Source of the DNA: Plasmodium malariae
Lineage: Eukaryota; Apicomplexa; Aconoidasida; Haemosporida; Plasmodiidae
Length of the DNA stretch: 64,000 nt
Assembly (NCBI RefSeq): GCF_900090045.1
Contig: NC_041788.1
Span: 2,158,501-2,222,500, forward strand
Direction: 5' to 3'
Within the stretch, counting starts at the first letter, position 1. Every line of letters starts with the position of its first letter. Shown piece by piece: positions 25,301 through 36,600 of the stretch. Made by a program: the position numbers and the translations under genes. The notes beneath the pieces were generated by a model. That model ran no database searches and was not told the origin of the DNA. It worked only from the letters and a program-made list of their open reading frames with translations.

Positions 25301-28300
25301 GGAGTTATGACCTTTGAACATTGTATCTCTACTTCGAAAAAAATTTTTTACATTCTTGCAAAAATAGTTCACATTTTTTATTAAAAAAAATTGTTTATTA
25401 GTATTAATAAAATCATCTATTATTATCGAATTGGTAAAATTTTCATATGGGAAGAATTTTTTTTTTTTTTTCTTTTTTAAACGTATAGTAGTACTATCCC
25501 TTCGATTGCTCTTACTAAATGCATAATCTTGAACTTCTTCATTTACATCTCTCAAAAACATTTCATCATCTATATTAAAGTACATCAATTTATTTAGGAC
25601 GTTATCATATATCTGCGTTTTGCTAATAATACCCTTTGCATATTTTACAAAGCCGTTATGAACATCTGATAAGTCTAACCATTTTGCTGTTCTGTCATAT
25701 GACATACAACACATGTAGTCCAAGGTTCCACATAATTCTGATGTACAACTACGTTTTCTACTGATGATGGATTTTCCTTTGTCTTCCACATTGTCATCAT
25801 TATAGTCCTCTCCCACTTCTACCTCCACTTTTTCTTCAGTGCCAAATGAATTGAGGTTCTCCTTTGTATATTTCATATTCTCATCAAAAAGTAATTCTTT
25901 ACCATTACTCGTTCTGCCTCTCTTCCGACAAGCACATGTGAACCCCCTATTTCGTAATAAGCAGTATTCCATATCTAGTATGTGTTCAAATAATGCACAA
26001 TAATCAAAAAGCTTATATTTACGGGTATAAAAACTCTTTTTGCCATTATGATTTCCCTTTAAGGAGTACATTAAAAAGCTGTGAAATATACGATTTGCTA
26101 ATTGATTACTTATTCTCAGTTCGTTCCATGTAAATTTATTTGTTTTCAACAAATTTGTGCAACAACTCCAATAATATAAAAGAAATATACTACTTGGATC
26201 TTTAATTTTTTTCTTGTATTTCGTAAAAAATTTGGCAAAACTTCTCGCAAAATGGATAACTCCTTCCGATCCAATATTATAATAATCATCTTTAAATAAA
26301 TGCAAATCATTAAAATTATTGGAAATGTATATTTTTTTTTGTTTTAAAAATTTGGGTTCATTTAGTTTGTTATTACATAATATTTTATTTCCATAATTAG
26401 AATTTTCTTGTCCATTGTCATACCTATTTGTAGACAAGAAATTCATACAAGTACTTACTGCATCTGATTTAGGGTTGCAAAGATAATAGATACTACTCTG
26501 TTCATTAACATCTGATGAAATTAAATTGTAGTTAAACAAATGGGGGAGATATTTTTTCCTTCCCTTGAGGTGATTAAGGAGATACATATATTTATAGAGA
26601 AACTGGTTTGTTTTATTCAGATATTTTCCTTTATTATGTCTTATTCGTACCCTTTGACCTTTATTATTAATGTTTATTTGATCAATATTTTTGCCTTGTC
26701 CTTTGTTTTCTGTTCTTTCGACTGAAAGAAGAAGTACATCATCATTTGAATTGTTGCAGCTGTAGCTAATGAAATTTTTACAATAATTTTCAATAAAAGC
26801 AGAATAGTTATTCTTAATTAATTCTAAGGTATCATTAAAACTAATTAAAAAAAAATTTGCATTTAATATTACTATGTGAAACATCATGTTATGTCTAATT
26901 GGTAAAACATAGCTATGAATATAATCAAATTCAATATATGATATTTTAATTAAATTTATTAATTTTGTATACATATTTCTCATTTTTGTAAGCAATTTTT
27001 TTTTGATTTCTTTATTATTAAACGTGTTATATAAAGCACTTTTCATATATTCATATCCATATTTTACAATACTAGAAAGAATATTTTGTTCATTTAAAAC
27101 TATTTTGTATGCTAGATTTGAATACTTTGTTTTATAGCAAACTGTATAATCATTGGGAGCACTGAAATTTCCTAAATGTCTTAGAACATAAGATGGCATA
27201 CAACATTTTACACGATTTAAAGCTATAAGGAATTGAAAAATAAAAGATAGCATTTTGATTGTATAATAAAGTCTTTTTCTTTTATTTATATACCTATTTC
27301 TGTAAAAAGCGTTAAAACAATTTGCATTAATATGCTCTCTCTTATTTATTATAACAAAGAAAAATTCAAGCATATTTAAGTATTGCCCTAAGCAGTTAAT
27401 ATAGAGATAAATGGAACTATTTAATTGATAATATAAAAATAGTGATTGATAAATATTCCATGAATGATCAATAAAAATATTTAATATATCCGAAAAATAT
27501 TCAAACATATATAAATCCTTTAGGTTCTCGAAATATTCCTTCATTATATAACAAAACAAAGTGTTTTCATAATACTTTGTATGTACTAAACGCATATGGG
27601 TAATTTTTGCCGATTCCTTATTTTCACCTATTTTTTTTTCATTATCACTATCATAGCAGTTGTTCCTCAAAAATTGGTGCAGACTTCTCTTCTTTTCAAA
27701 GTTCTCACTTGACTTTATGAACTGCTGCATAATTTCGTCATTAAAATTTACAAACTCGAATTTTCCTACTTCTTCCGGTCCACTTGGAGCATTCATGCCT
27801 GGGTTGGCGCCTCGTTCCTCCCTATCCACGTCTCCCTCTTTGTCTTTATCCATGTTTCCCTCTTTGTCTTTATCCACGTTTCCCTCTTTGTCTTTATCCA
27901 CGTTTCCCTCTTTGCCTTTATCCACGTTTCCCTCTTTGTCAGTGGTATCCCTTTCGCCTCTACCAATAACACCGTTTAATATTCCCTCTTCCGCCGGAAT
28001 TCCCCTGGCCACGGACTTGTCCTTACCCTGTGCCACCTCTCGGAAGAGTTTGTGCATAATTAATGAAATATATTTTGGCGAAAAATCATATTGCATATTA
28101 TGTGCACTGGTATTACATCCACTTGCAGTACTTGCCTGTGCAGTACTTCCACTCGTTGAGATATATGAAAAATGCCCCTTCTTATTTCTCAACTGGTAAA
28201 CTAAACTATAAAAGATGAGCGACTTAACGTTGAAATTGAAATAATTTAAATGGTGAGGATAGTCACTTATGAAAAGAATTTTCAAAATATTTTTGAGATG

Positions 28301-31300
28301 TTGCAAATCATTATACTTATTACTAACAAGCTTTTTATCTTTCTCCTTATATAGCTGATCTTTACAACAATATATATTTTGTTTAAGTATAATATGATTA
28401 TTGTTTACGTTTTTCGTACCTTTATTTAATCCTGTATTTTTACTTAAAATCTGTGAATAACTTTTACTGCTTTTGATATGTGCATATATTTTATTTCTAC
28501 TTTCAACACCTTTATATATACAACTATTATTACCTTTTTTTTTCGTTTGTATGTTGTTTTCTACTACTACTTCCTCTTTGCAAACATTTTCATGAATAAT
28601 TTTTTCAAATATGTTTTCTTCCCCTTCTTCCATGCTACTATATTCTTTATCTTTCTGAGGATTGTACTTATGAAATTCTTTCCCTTCCCGTACAATTAAC
28701 CTGTCGAATGATCTCATATTATAATATTTTCCACAATTTAAAAAGAATTTCAAAATATGTGGGATGGGCACAAAAAAGTAATTACATTTTTGTTTTGACG
28801 ATTTGAAGTGTATTCCTTTTATCATCTGTTTCCTCCTCCTCCTTCTCCTCCGCTTTCTTTTCCTCTTATGCTCTCTCTCCCCCTTCTCCTTCGCTTCCAC
28901 CATTTCTTTCATCCCTATCGCTTCTTTTTCTACCATCACCTCCTTTTTTTTTTTTTTGTCAATGACTGTTTTACCATTAGATGACCCATCCAGTAAATCG
29001 GTTTCATCCGAAAATATGAAATTATTAAAATTCTCACTACAAGAATCACTGTTAAAAAAATCGGTAAGTAAGTTGTCTTTAAAAACTTTTGAGTTTTTGT
29101 TTAAGTATTGTACAAAATATTTTTTCTCCTCTGAAGCTTCAATTAATACTTCACTATACCATTCATAAGCATCATCTATTTCTCTGTCTGTTGTTTTGTT
29201 TTCACTGTAAGAGACACCCTCATGAAGATTTGCATTTCCGCTATTTTCATTTCTGTTTTGATCAAAATATAGCTGGCTCCTTTCGTCCTCGTAATTGCAG
29301 CGTACATCCTCGTTATTGCCGCATACATCCTCGTTATCGCCGCATACATCCTCGTTATTGCCGCATACATCCTCGTTATTGCCGCATACATCCTCGTTAT
29401 TGCCGTACACATCCTCGTTATTGCCGCATACATCCTCGTTATTGCCGTACACATCCTCGTTACCAATTTGTGCAACCTTACTGTTATTACTACCTTTTAA
29501 TTTTTTAATTTTGCAAAATTTTCCCGAATCGTCCTCTTTATTCAGTGAAAGGGAACGTTTTCTCTTCCCTTTAGGATGTCCCGATACGATGTTTTCCCTT
29601 TGATTAACATCTCTTTTGTTCAATACCTTATTTTTATTTTTATTTTTATTTTCTTCTCTGTCTATTTTTCTAAATGCGCGCATTACTTCCTTCTCGAGGG
29701 AGGCATCATCAGCATTGTAGTTTTTTTCTTCATTCATGTTGACATTTATTTGTTCATTCCTGCTGCCTTGATCATGGTGCCTTTCACAGACCGGTTCACT
29801 GTTTTTAGAGTTTGTGGGTTTTCGCTCTTTTTTATTACTGGATTTGCAAATAGGTATGAACTGCTTATTGTAAAAATGAATATCCTGTTGCATATGACAC
29901 TTGTAATGATTGTTCAGATGAAAACTTTCAAATTTGTCTTTTATAAACATATTTTGATAGTTGAAAAAATCATTGGAAAACATAGGATAATAGAGTTTAC
30001 AAGAAATTATTACACAAGCTGCAGCCAAATAGTAAAAGCATTTTCTGATTAGATATGCTGAGGTTTGAATACCACAAAATGTATAAAAGAATTTTTGCCT
30101 ATAGAAATGATTAATTTTATTATAGACTTTAAAATTCACAGTTCCATCTTTAGAGGTTATATACTTTTTAGTTTCAATATATTTTTTATTTATATAATAT
30201 TCTTTTTTCATTAGATATAAAATAAAATTATTTGCTTCATTTATAAAATAAACAGATGATAATGCTGCACTAAAATAGGTTACACAATCCTTATATATTT
30301 TATCATATGTGTAAAATTTATTTAATTCTATGTGCATATCATCATATTTCTTTGTAAATACGCGATATAAGAATTGGTAAAATCTATACTTAAATATAAC
30401 CATATTTAATAATTTCAATGAATATATCTGAATAATATTAGGAAGTTGAAATTTATATATTAAATCATTAATTAAGGAGTATAAATTTACTATTACTTGT
30501 CCGTTAAAATTTTCTAAGGATTTTAACCATACGGTATTTATAACATGACCATATTTACGCAAACTAGCGTAGGTCAGTCTTAATTTTTTAGGATATATTA
30601 CTTTATACAATTTCAGATCTTCCCCTTCATCATTCGTATTACCGTCATTAGTGTTATCTGCGTTATTACTGCTGTTCGCGTTATTATCATTTTCGTCCAT
30701 GTAAAACTTGTTATTATGCTCATAATAATGAATGCATATAAAAGGAATACAACTTTTTAAATTTCTCATAAAAAAATATTTTTTCAATTCACAGAAATGG
30801 GGATTTTTAAGGGGGAAATTAAATAAAACCTTTTCTTTATATAAAGAACTAAATTTATCTGATACGTTATTAAATATTCTATACATATTAAAATGATCTG
30901 CGTTAATATAATTCTTCATATTATGCGGTAAACAATAAATATGTAATCTACTGAAACAATAATATAATATATATAACAGTAAATCGAACGTAAAATTATA
31001 ACAAAATTTATACGCCTCTACATCTTTTAAATAATACTTGTAATCGTTTAAAAAAAAATTAACGTACTCTTTGTATATATGTTTAACTGCCAACGTTCGA
31101 AATCTACTGATACTAGATATGTACAAAACACCTTTGTACACATCATCAAATATGAAGGAGTCTATCATATACTTTTCCTCAATATAAACCTCTTTATTTT
31201 TCAACTCTTTTTCGTCCTTTCCATCCTTTTCTTCTCCTTCTTTATCATGCTCCACTTTCTCCTCTTCATTATTTTTCTTCTTTTTTAAAATACGCTTATA

Positions 31301-34300
31301 TAAAAATAAAAACGCTTTATTTAAATTCACCTTTTTGTTATTTAACCCATTGTTATAATAATTTTTCCTTATGTGTGCCTTACTTTCTTTTTTTAACTTG
31401 TTCACGAATTCTAATTTTTTATATACGTCCATACGTATTGTAGGCATCATGTGTATCATATTATCAGGGGAGCTCGTCTTTACGTAGTTATCCTTGCTAT
31501 TCTTCAAGTAGCTTTGTTGTTCCATCTTTTCACTCAAGCTATCCTTTAGATCGTCGTGCAAGCTATGGTTAGACATTAGATGGTCCTTGTTAGCACTGAA
31601 TGCGTCGATTCTATTACTTCTAATATCAAGATTTGGACAGTTAATATCATTCAATTTTTGTTCCTCCTTCTTTTCAGATGCTAATGGAAGTTTTGATAAA
31701 ATAGATCTATCTTGAAGGACATCTCGAACGTCATTTGAAACTCCATCCTCATCGTCATCTGCATCGCCATCTTCAAAATGTTCACTTCTATCATCGTTAA
31801 AATAATACATGTAGCTTGAGAACGGGTTTTGCTGTTCAGAAACATTCCGATCTTTTCTTGTTTCGTTACTTGTTAATATTAATGGAGAGTAACTCCTATT
31901 CCTTTCTTTTTCACCTTCTTCTCCTTCTCCTTCTATTCCATTTAGTATGCTTTCATTTTCACGCAGCTCTTCATCAAATACAGAATTGACAGCTACAACA
32001 GACTTATCTATTAAATTTAGTTTATTGCTACCTTTATTCAGTTCAACATATTTTATATACTTTTTCAAAACATTTTCAACATCATCACCTGCTACACCAT
32101 TAGGTTCCATATCTTTATTTTTTTCATTTGTTTTAACCACATCATTTTGTTCATATGTGCTATTGAGAACATTTAATTTTTTTTCATTTTTCATCTTTTC
32201 TGTCTCATACTCAAATATTCTACTATTTTCTGAATTGTTCACGTCAAAAAAATTATTCTCTGTATTGGGATATAAACGATTGTTATGTGCTTGATAATTT
32301 AATTCGCTTTTATATTCAAATATTTCGCCATCTGTTAAATAATCCTCAAAATTATCCTCTTCAGGTCCTTCTATTGGTCGTTCCTTTGGCCCTTTTACTA
32401 GTCTCTCCATTGGCCCTTCTACTAGTTCCTCCATTGGCCCTTCTACTAGTTCCTCCATTGGCCCTTCTACTAGTCCCTCCATTGGCCCTTCTACTAGTCT
32501 CTCCATTGGCCCTTCTACTAATCCCCATTTTTGACCTTCTTTCTGTACCTCATACCCACCGTTTGCTTTATCCTCTGTCTTAAAATTGCTGTCAAAAGCA
32601 AAATCATCCACGTCAACAATTTCGTTATTTTTCAGTTCATTCAAATTATAAGCATTCTTATCTTCCGAAAAATCGTTTTCTACATTTTGTTTCAAAGGCA
32701 TATCATAATGAAGTATGCCCCTTTTGTCTTTCCTATTTCTAATGTCTTTCATATTATGATTACGACAACTACTTTGATATTTTTCCTTATTAGGAGAAGC
32801 AGATATTAAATGATCATATTTTCCTTTAAAAACCTGTAATATATCATAATAGGATAAATACTCAATATCACATTTACTTCTTAACTCTTCACGTATATAA
32901 TACAAAAAATCATGCTCGTATATTAAACTAATTAGATCGTTATAATTTGTCGATCTATTCATATAATAGGAAGATACATATTTTACTGTTGGATTCGATA
33001 AATTCCTGTAATGCATAATTTTATTAATTAAGTAGGACGAATAGAAATGGTACACACGTTCAGCATCTAAAAAATTTTCGTCCTTTATGAAATCATCCCC
33101 TCTGTTAGCAGTATCGGCTTTGTTGGAAGTATCGGCTTTGTTGGAAGTATCGGCTTTGTTGGAAGTATCGGCTTTGTTGGAAGTATCGGCTTTGTTGGAA
33201 GTATCGGCTTTGTTGGAAGTATCGGCTCTGTTAGAAGTATTGGTTTTGTTAGGAGTATCGGCTTTGTCAGCAGCATCTCCTTTGCTGGCTGCAACCACAT
33301 CCGAAATATCCGGATCATTCACAGCATCATTAAAATTGTCTACACTTCTGAACTCATTACGATATTCGTCTTGACCGATATTTTCAGAATTTTCAAAATT
33401 CTTATTATTTTCAAAGTTTTCATCATTTTCTAGATCAAACATATCTACCGAGGTCTTTCTAAATGCATATTCCACCATCGGCACATTATTCTTATTAGCA
33501 TGTTTACTATAATCATTGTTGTAGTTTAATCCATACTTGACGTTATGCGGTTCCTTGTTGATGGAGTTAAAATTATTATTTTCCTTATTATGTAGAGTTT
33601 TATTTTCGTTATGTATTTTTGCCTGTTTTAAAGTATTTATAACATTATTAAATTTTATATAAATCTCTTTATTATTTTTTTCGTTATCTAGTAGATTCGT
33701 TTTTTTGTAAATATTTAACAAGCGAACATGGAATTTTTTATTTATTTCACTTTTCTTTGGACAAAATTCCATAAATGCACTAGTTTTATTAATATATTTT
33801 TTTTGCATATTAAAAAAATAAGAAATTTTACTTAATCCCATTTTTTTTGTCACTTTTTTAATAACATCATTCACATTTATATCTTTTGTCATTTTTTCTA
33901 AAACTTCTGTCATTTTTTTTACTCTAATAACTTCATAAATATATTTAATCGATGATTCTTGTACAGCTCCAAAAGGAGTATAAATATTCAAATGTTTACT
34001 ATTCAATTCTATTAAATGAAACCATATTTTTTTAATTTCATCATATATATATACGGGTAATTTGTGTAATGAAACAAATGTATTTATAAAACTTATTAGT
34101 GCTTTTTGAAAATTAATAAAAAACTCATCATTTTCCTTAAAAACATATTTTGTTAAATTATTAATTAAATTTTTATCTTTGTACAATTTCTTAATGATAT
34201 CATATACATCCTTTTCAAGACTTTCACAATTCGTATCTTCATTTATTGATATTTCCCCAAAATCATCATCAAAATGCTCCAAAATTTTATCGCTAACATA

Positions 34301-34381
34301 ATGACACTTATTACATACAAACTGTCCTTCTTCTAACCTAAACTGTGTATGTCCACAAACTGTACATGTTGGTTTTTCCAT
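19371..34381 (-). CDS. giant protein with TAF1B/Rrn7-like zinc ribbon; candidate Pol I initiation factor
   Basis: Exon 1 is 20229-34381. Its frame breaks at a poly-T run near 21796-21812 and continues in the next frame. Small exons follow at 19954-20068, 19609-19688 and 19371-19415; phases match and the end reads ACKEIERAFNWFNQ. Adding one base at the break gives about 4,797 residues. The N-terminus is a zinc ribbon, C6-x2-C9-x13-C23-x2-C26, in the context CTVCGHTQFRLEEGQFVC, resembling the ribbon of TAF1B/Rrn7, the TFIIB-like Pol I factor. About 80 residues later ALISFINTFVSL...LPVYIYDEIKKIWFHL resembles the first helices after that ribbon. Scattered later blocks (for example YLAAACVIISCKLYY) look like cyclin-fold helices, separated by very long Asn/Lys/Glu low complexity and at least five in-frame repeats. 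Function is inferred from the N-terminus only. Confidence 0.6.
21796..21812 (-). other. homopolymer frame break in the giant gene
   Basis: A 17-base T run (A17 on the coding strand) lies just where the long frame starting at 34381 turns into a short Lys-rich tail ending at 21746, while the adjacent frame, open to 20220, begins inside the run. One extra A on the coding strand makes a single frame. The 20229-21790 segment has normal coding composition, so a terminal stop at 21746 is unlikely to be the real end. Confidence 0.8.
23910..24140 (-). repeat. in-frame 18-base tandem repeat in the giant gene
   Basis: About a dozen degenerate copies of an 18-base unit encode variants of QMSQTD and QMNHTD. 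The period is a multiple of three, so the reading frame is kept. Confidence 0.85.
27835..27945 (-). repeat. in-frame 24-base tandem repeat in the giant gene
   Basis: Four to five near-identical copies of a 24-base unit encode DKEGNVDK. The high nucleotide identity points to recent expansion. Confidence 0.85.
29290..29475 (-). repeat. in-frame 21-base tandem repeat in the giant gene
   Basis: About eight or nine copies of a 21-base unit encode NNEDVCG or NNEDVYG. This gives an unusual cluster of regularly spaced cysteines. Confidence 0.85.
32385..32525 (-). repeat. in-frame 24-base tandem repeat in the giant gene
   Basis: Six to seven copies of a 24-base unit encode LVEGPMEE and variants. Confidence 0.85.
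33105..33260 (-). repeat. in-frame 18-base tandem repeat in the giant gene
   Basis: About eight copies of an 18-base unit encode NKADTS. Confidence 0.85.
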
Positions 34382-36114
34382 TCTGTGCCAATCGGATATG
34401 TCTTATGCGGTAGGTGTTATTTGTCATATGTTACATGCCCATATTTTTCGACCACACATGTGGATGAACCCATCATATAAACATATATGTATGCCCCTTC
34501 ACAAATGCTTATCCTACATACAAGTGTGCATATCTATACAAATATGGAGTATATGTCAGTTATATAGTTCTATTCACACTAGATCTTTCTGCATACTCGA
34601 CAGTTGTGCACTGTAATGCTGAATATATACATTCATACGTATATATGTACTTATGTGGACGAATGAAACACAATGCTTAAGCTACCACATTAACAATTGT
34701 TGCTCCAATTTTTTTTTTTTTTGGGTAAAGTAGTTATCAATTAATTCTCCTAATTTATTTAATTAGTGGTATATTAAAGAAAATATTAGTATTCTGTTTA
34801 TAAGGAAAACAAATGGAGGTTGAAAGGCATAAAAAACATTATATATGGAATATTGACATAAGTATGGCCAAGTCTACACAAAATGGCATGTATACTCTCA
34901 TGTATACAGTACATGTACAACTATATCTACTTTGTGTTCTGTACTTAATTATGTACAAAATGTTAAGGAAATTTTTAAATGTACGCATATATATAAGCAT
35001 ATATATATATATATATAATGTAAGGAAAATTCTTAGAACTTCTCTATTCCATGTCAAAAAAAAAAAAAAAAAATGGAATAACATTTGTAGCATACATTAT
35101 TCTTTGTTATTCAGTGTCATAAAATAATGATCACATAAAAATAATCGTTTGGCGAACTAGCCAACTTTTACAAACAAAAAATTAAGTTGAATTTTTTTCC
35201 CATTTTTTCATTAATAGAGGAAACAAGAATTTTTAAAAGAATGATAAATACGTAAGAACAAATAAGGATATATTAAGAAAAAAAAAAAAATAATAAAATA
35301 ATAATGAGGCGTAGAAGAAAAAAACTAACGTAGATGAACTTTTCTTAAAAAGTGTCAAAGAGACATAATTTTTTGACAGTTCTACTGTATGAACTAAGAA
35401 TAGCGCCAAAAATATGTTGTATATGTACATGTGCGTGTGTATGTATGAATATATATATGTATACATTAAAACATATTAGAAAAAAATGTACAAATAAAAG
35501 CATATAATAAAAAGCATAACTAAAAGCACATGTAAAAACATGGATAAAAAGCCGTTTTCTTAACGAAATGTTAAGTAATTAACAAAAAAAAAAAAAAAAA
35601 AAAAAAAAATCATTATCTTCAAATGATGACAATTTTATCTTATTTTTTTTAAGGTATTATTTAGCAAAGTTAAAGGGACGAAAATAAAGCAATGTATGCG
35701 TAATATATAGCTTATAAACGTTTAAATAGAACTGCTCCACTAAAGATGTTTTAAAAATAGTAGCTTGGCTTTTTAAAAAGTTGGAACATACAAAAAAAGG
35801 AACGTGCTGCGAACGATTGCTTCTTTTTTTTTTTTTTTAAATACCTTCTTTGCAAAATTAAGACGTTTATTTTGAGGATTGGTAATTATATAAGAAAAAA
35901 TTTAAATGCAGAAGGGAAAGAGTTGAACAAAAAAAAAAAAAAAAAATTCTTTAAACGCTTCAAATGCTTCAAATGCTTCAAATGCTTCAAACGCTTCAAA
36001 TGCTTCAAACGCTTCAAATGCTTGAAACACTTTAAATGCTTCAAACACTTTAAAAAACGTGTTCGAATTATTTACATGAATTCAGACAAATGGAAAAGTC
36101 TACCATGGCAATGA
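34382..36114. other. spacer upstream of the giant gene
   Basis: It contains the presumed promoter of the giant gene, TATA repeats near 34980-35020, poly-A runs at 35055-35075 and 35582-35609, and at 35952-36054 a 9-base repeat (aaatgcttc) with variants. A plus-strand frame is open from about 35764 to 36114 but has no usable ATG, and a second frame is open over part of it, so it is not called as a gene. Confidence 0.45.
35952..36054 (+). repeat. 9-base tandem repeat
   Basis: About ten copies of aaatgcttc with variants (aaacgcttc, aaacacttt). Read on the plus strand it would give K-C/R/H-F triplets. Whether it is translated is unknown. Confidence 0.75.
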
Positions 36115-36600
36115 TCAAATCATTAAAACGGTAAACATTTCTCCAGAATAGAAAAAAAAAGGAAATACATACACGTAAATATATAGGCACATACATATAT
36201 ACATACATATATACATACATATATACATACATATATATATACATATATACACACATATATCCATGCATATATCCTTACCTATATCCATATGTACATCAAA
36301 TGCGGGAAATTTTTTTTTAAAAAGGGTAATATGTAACCTGCTACGAGCATTGAATAAATTAAATGTCATATAAAAAGGGAAAAAAATAAAAAATAAAATA
36401 AATACAGCAGGAAAAATAAGGCTGATATAACCAATGGACAAATTTAATTGATGATAATATAAAACGAAACAAGGAAATTAATAAGAAAGTGGAGAAGTAA
36501 GTACGTACATGAACATGACATAAAAAATTGAAACCGATGGTGTACATACGTGACATACCAAATTAATCTCCTTCAAATTTTCAGAGAACTTGCAGCTCAT
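36115..36600 (-). CDS. candidate small membrane protein (86 residues)
   Basis: Predicted exons 36509-36600, 36279-36421 and 36115-36140, with donors GTACGT and GTAAGG, acceptors TATATCAG and TTCTGGAG, and matching phases. The protein starts MSCKFSENLKEINL, has a strongly hydrophobic segment (LIFPAVFILFFIFFPFY), then a basic, well-ordered stretch (NLFNARSRLHITLFKKK) and ends IEMFTVLMI. The start overlaps the last 20 bases of the TFIIIC90-like gene in another frame. An alternative donor GTATGT after KEINL is good, but the remaining acceptor is out of phase with it. The second exon has clear codon-like composition; the first exon is the least certain. No family recognised. Confidence 0.45.

Noticed and set aside
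27660..28199. 179-codon plus-strand ORF rich in Leu/Ser/Pro
   Set aside because: Antisense to the DKEGNVDK repeats of the giant gene.
35764..36114. Plus-strand frame with KCF repeats as a gene
   Set aside because: No usable ATG, a second frame is also open over much of it, and no phase-consistent first exon was found.
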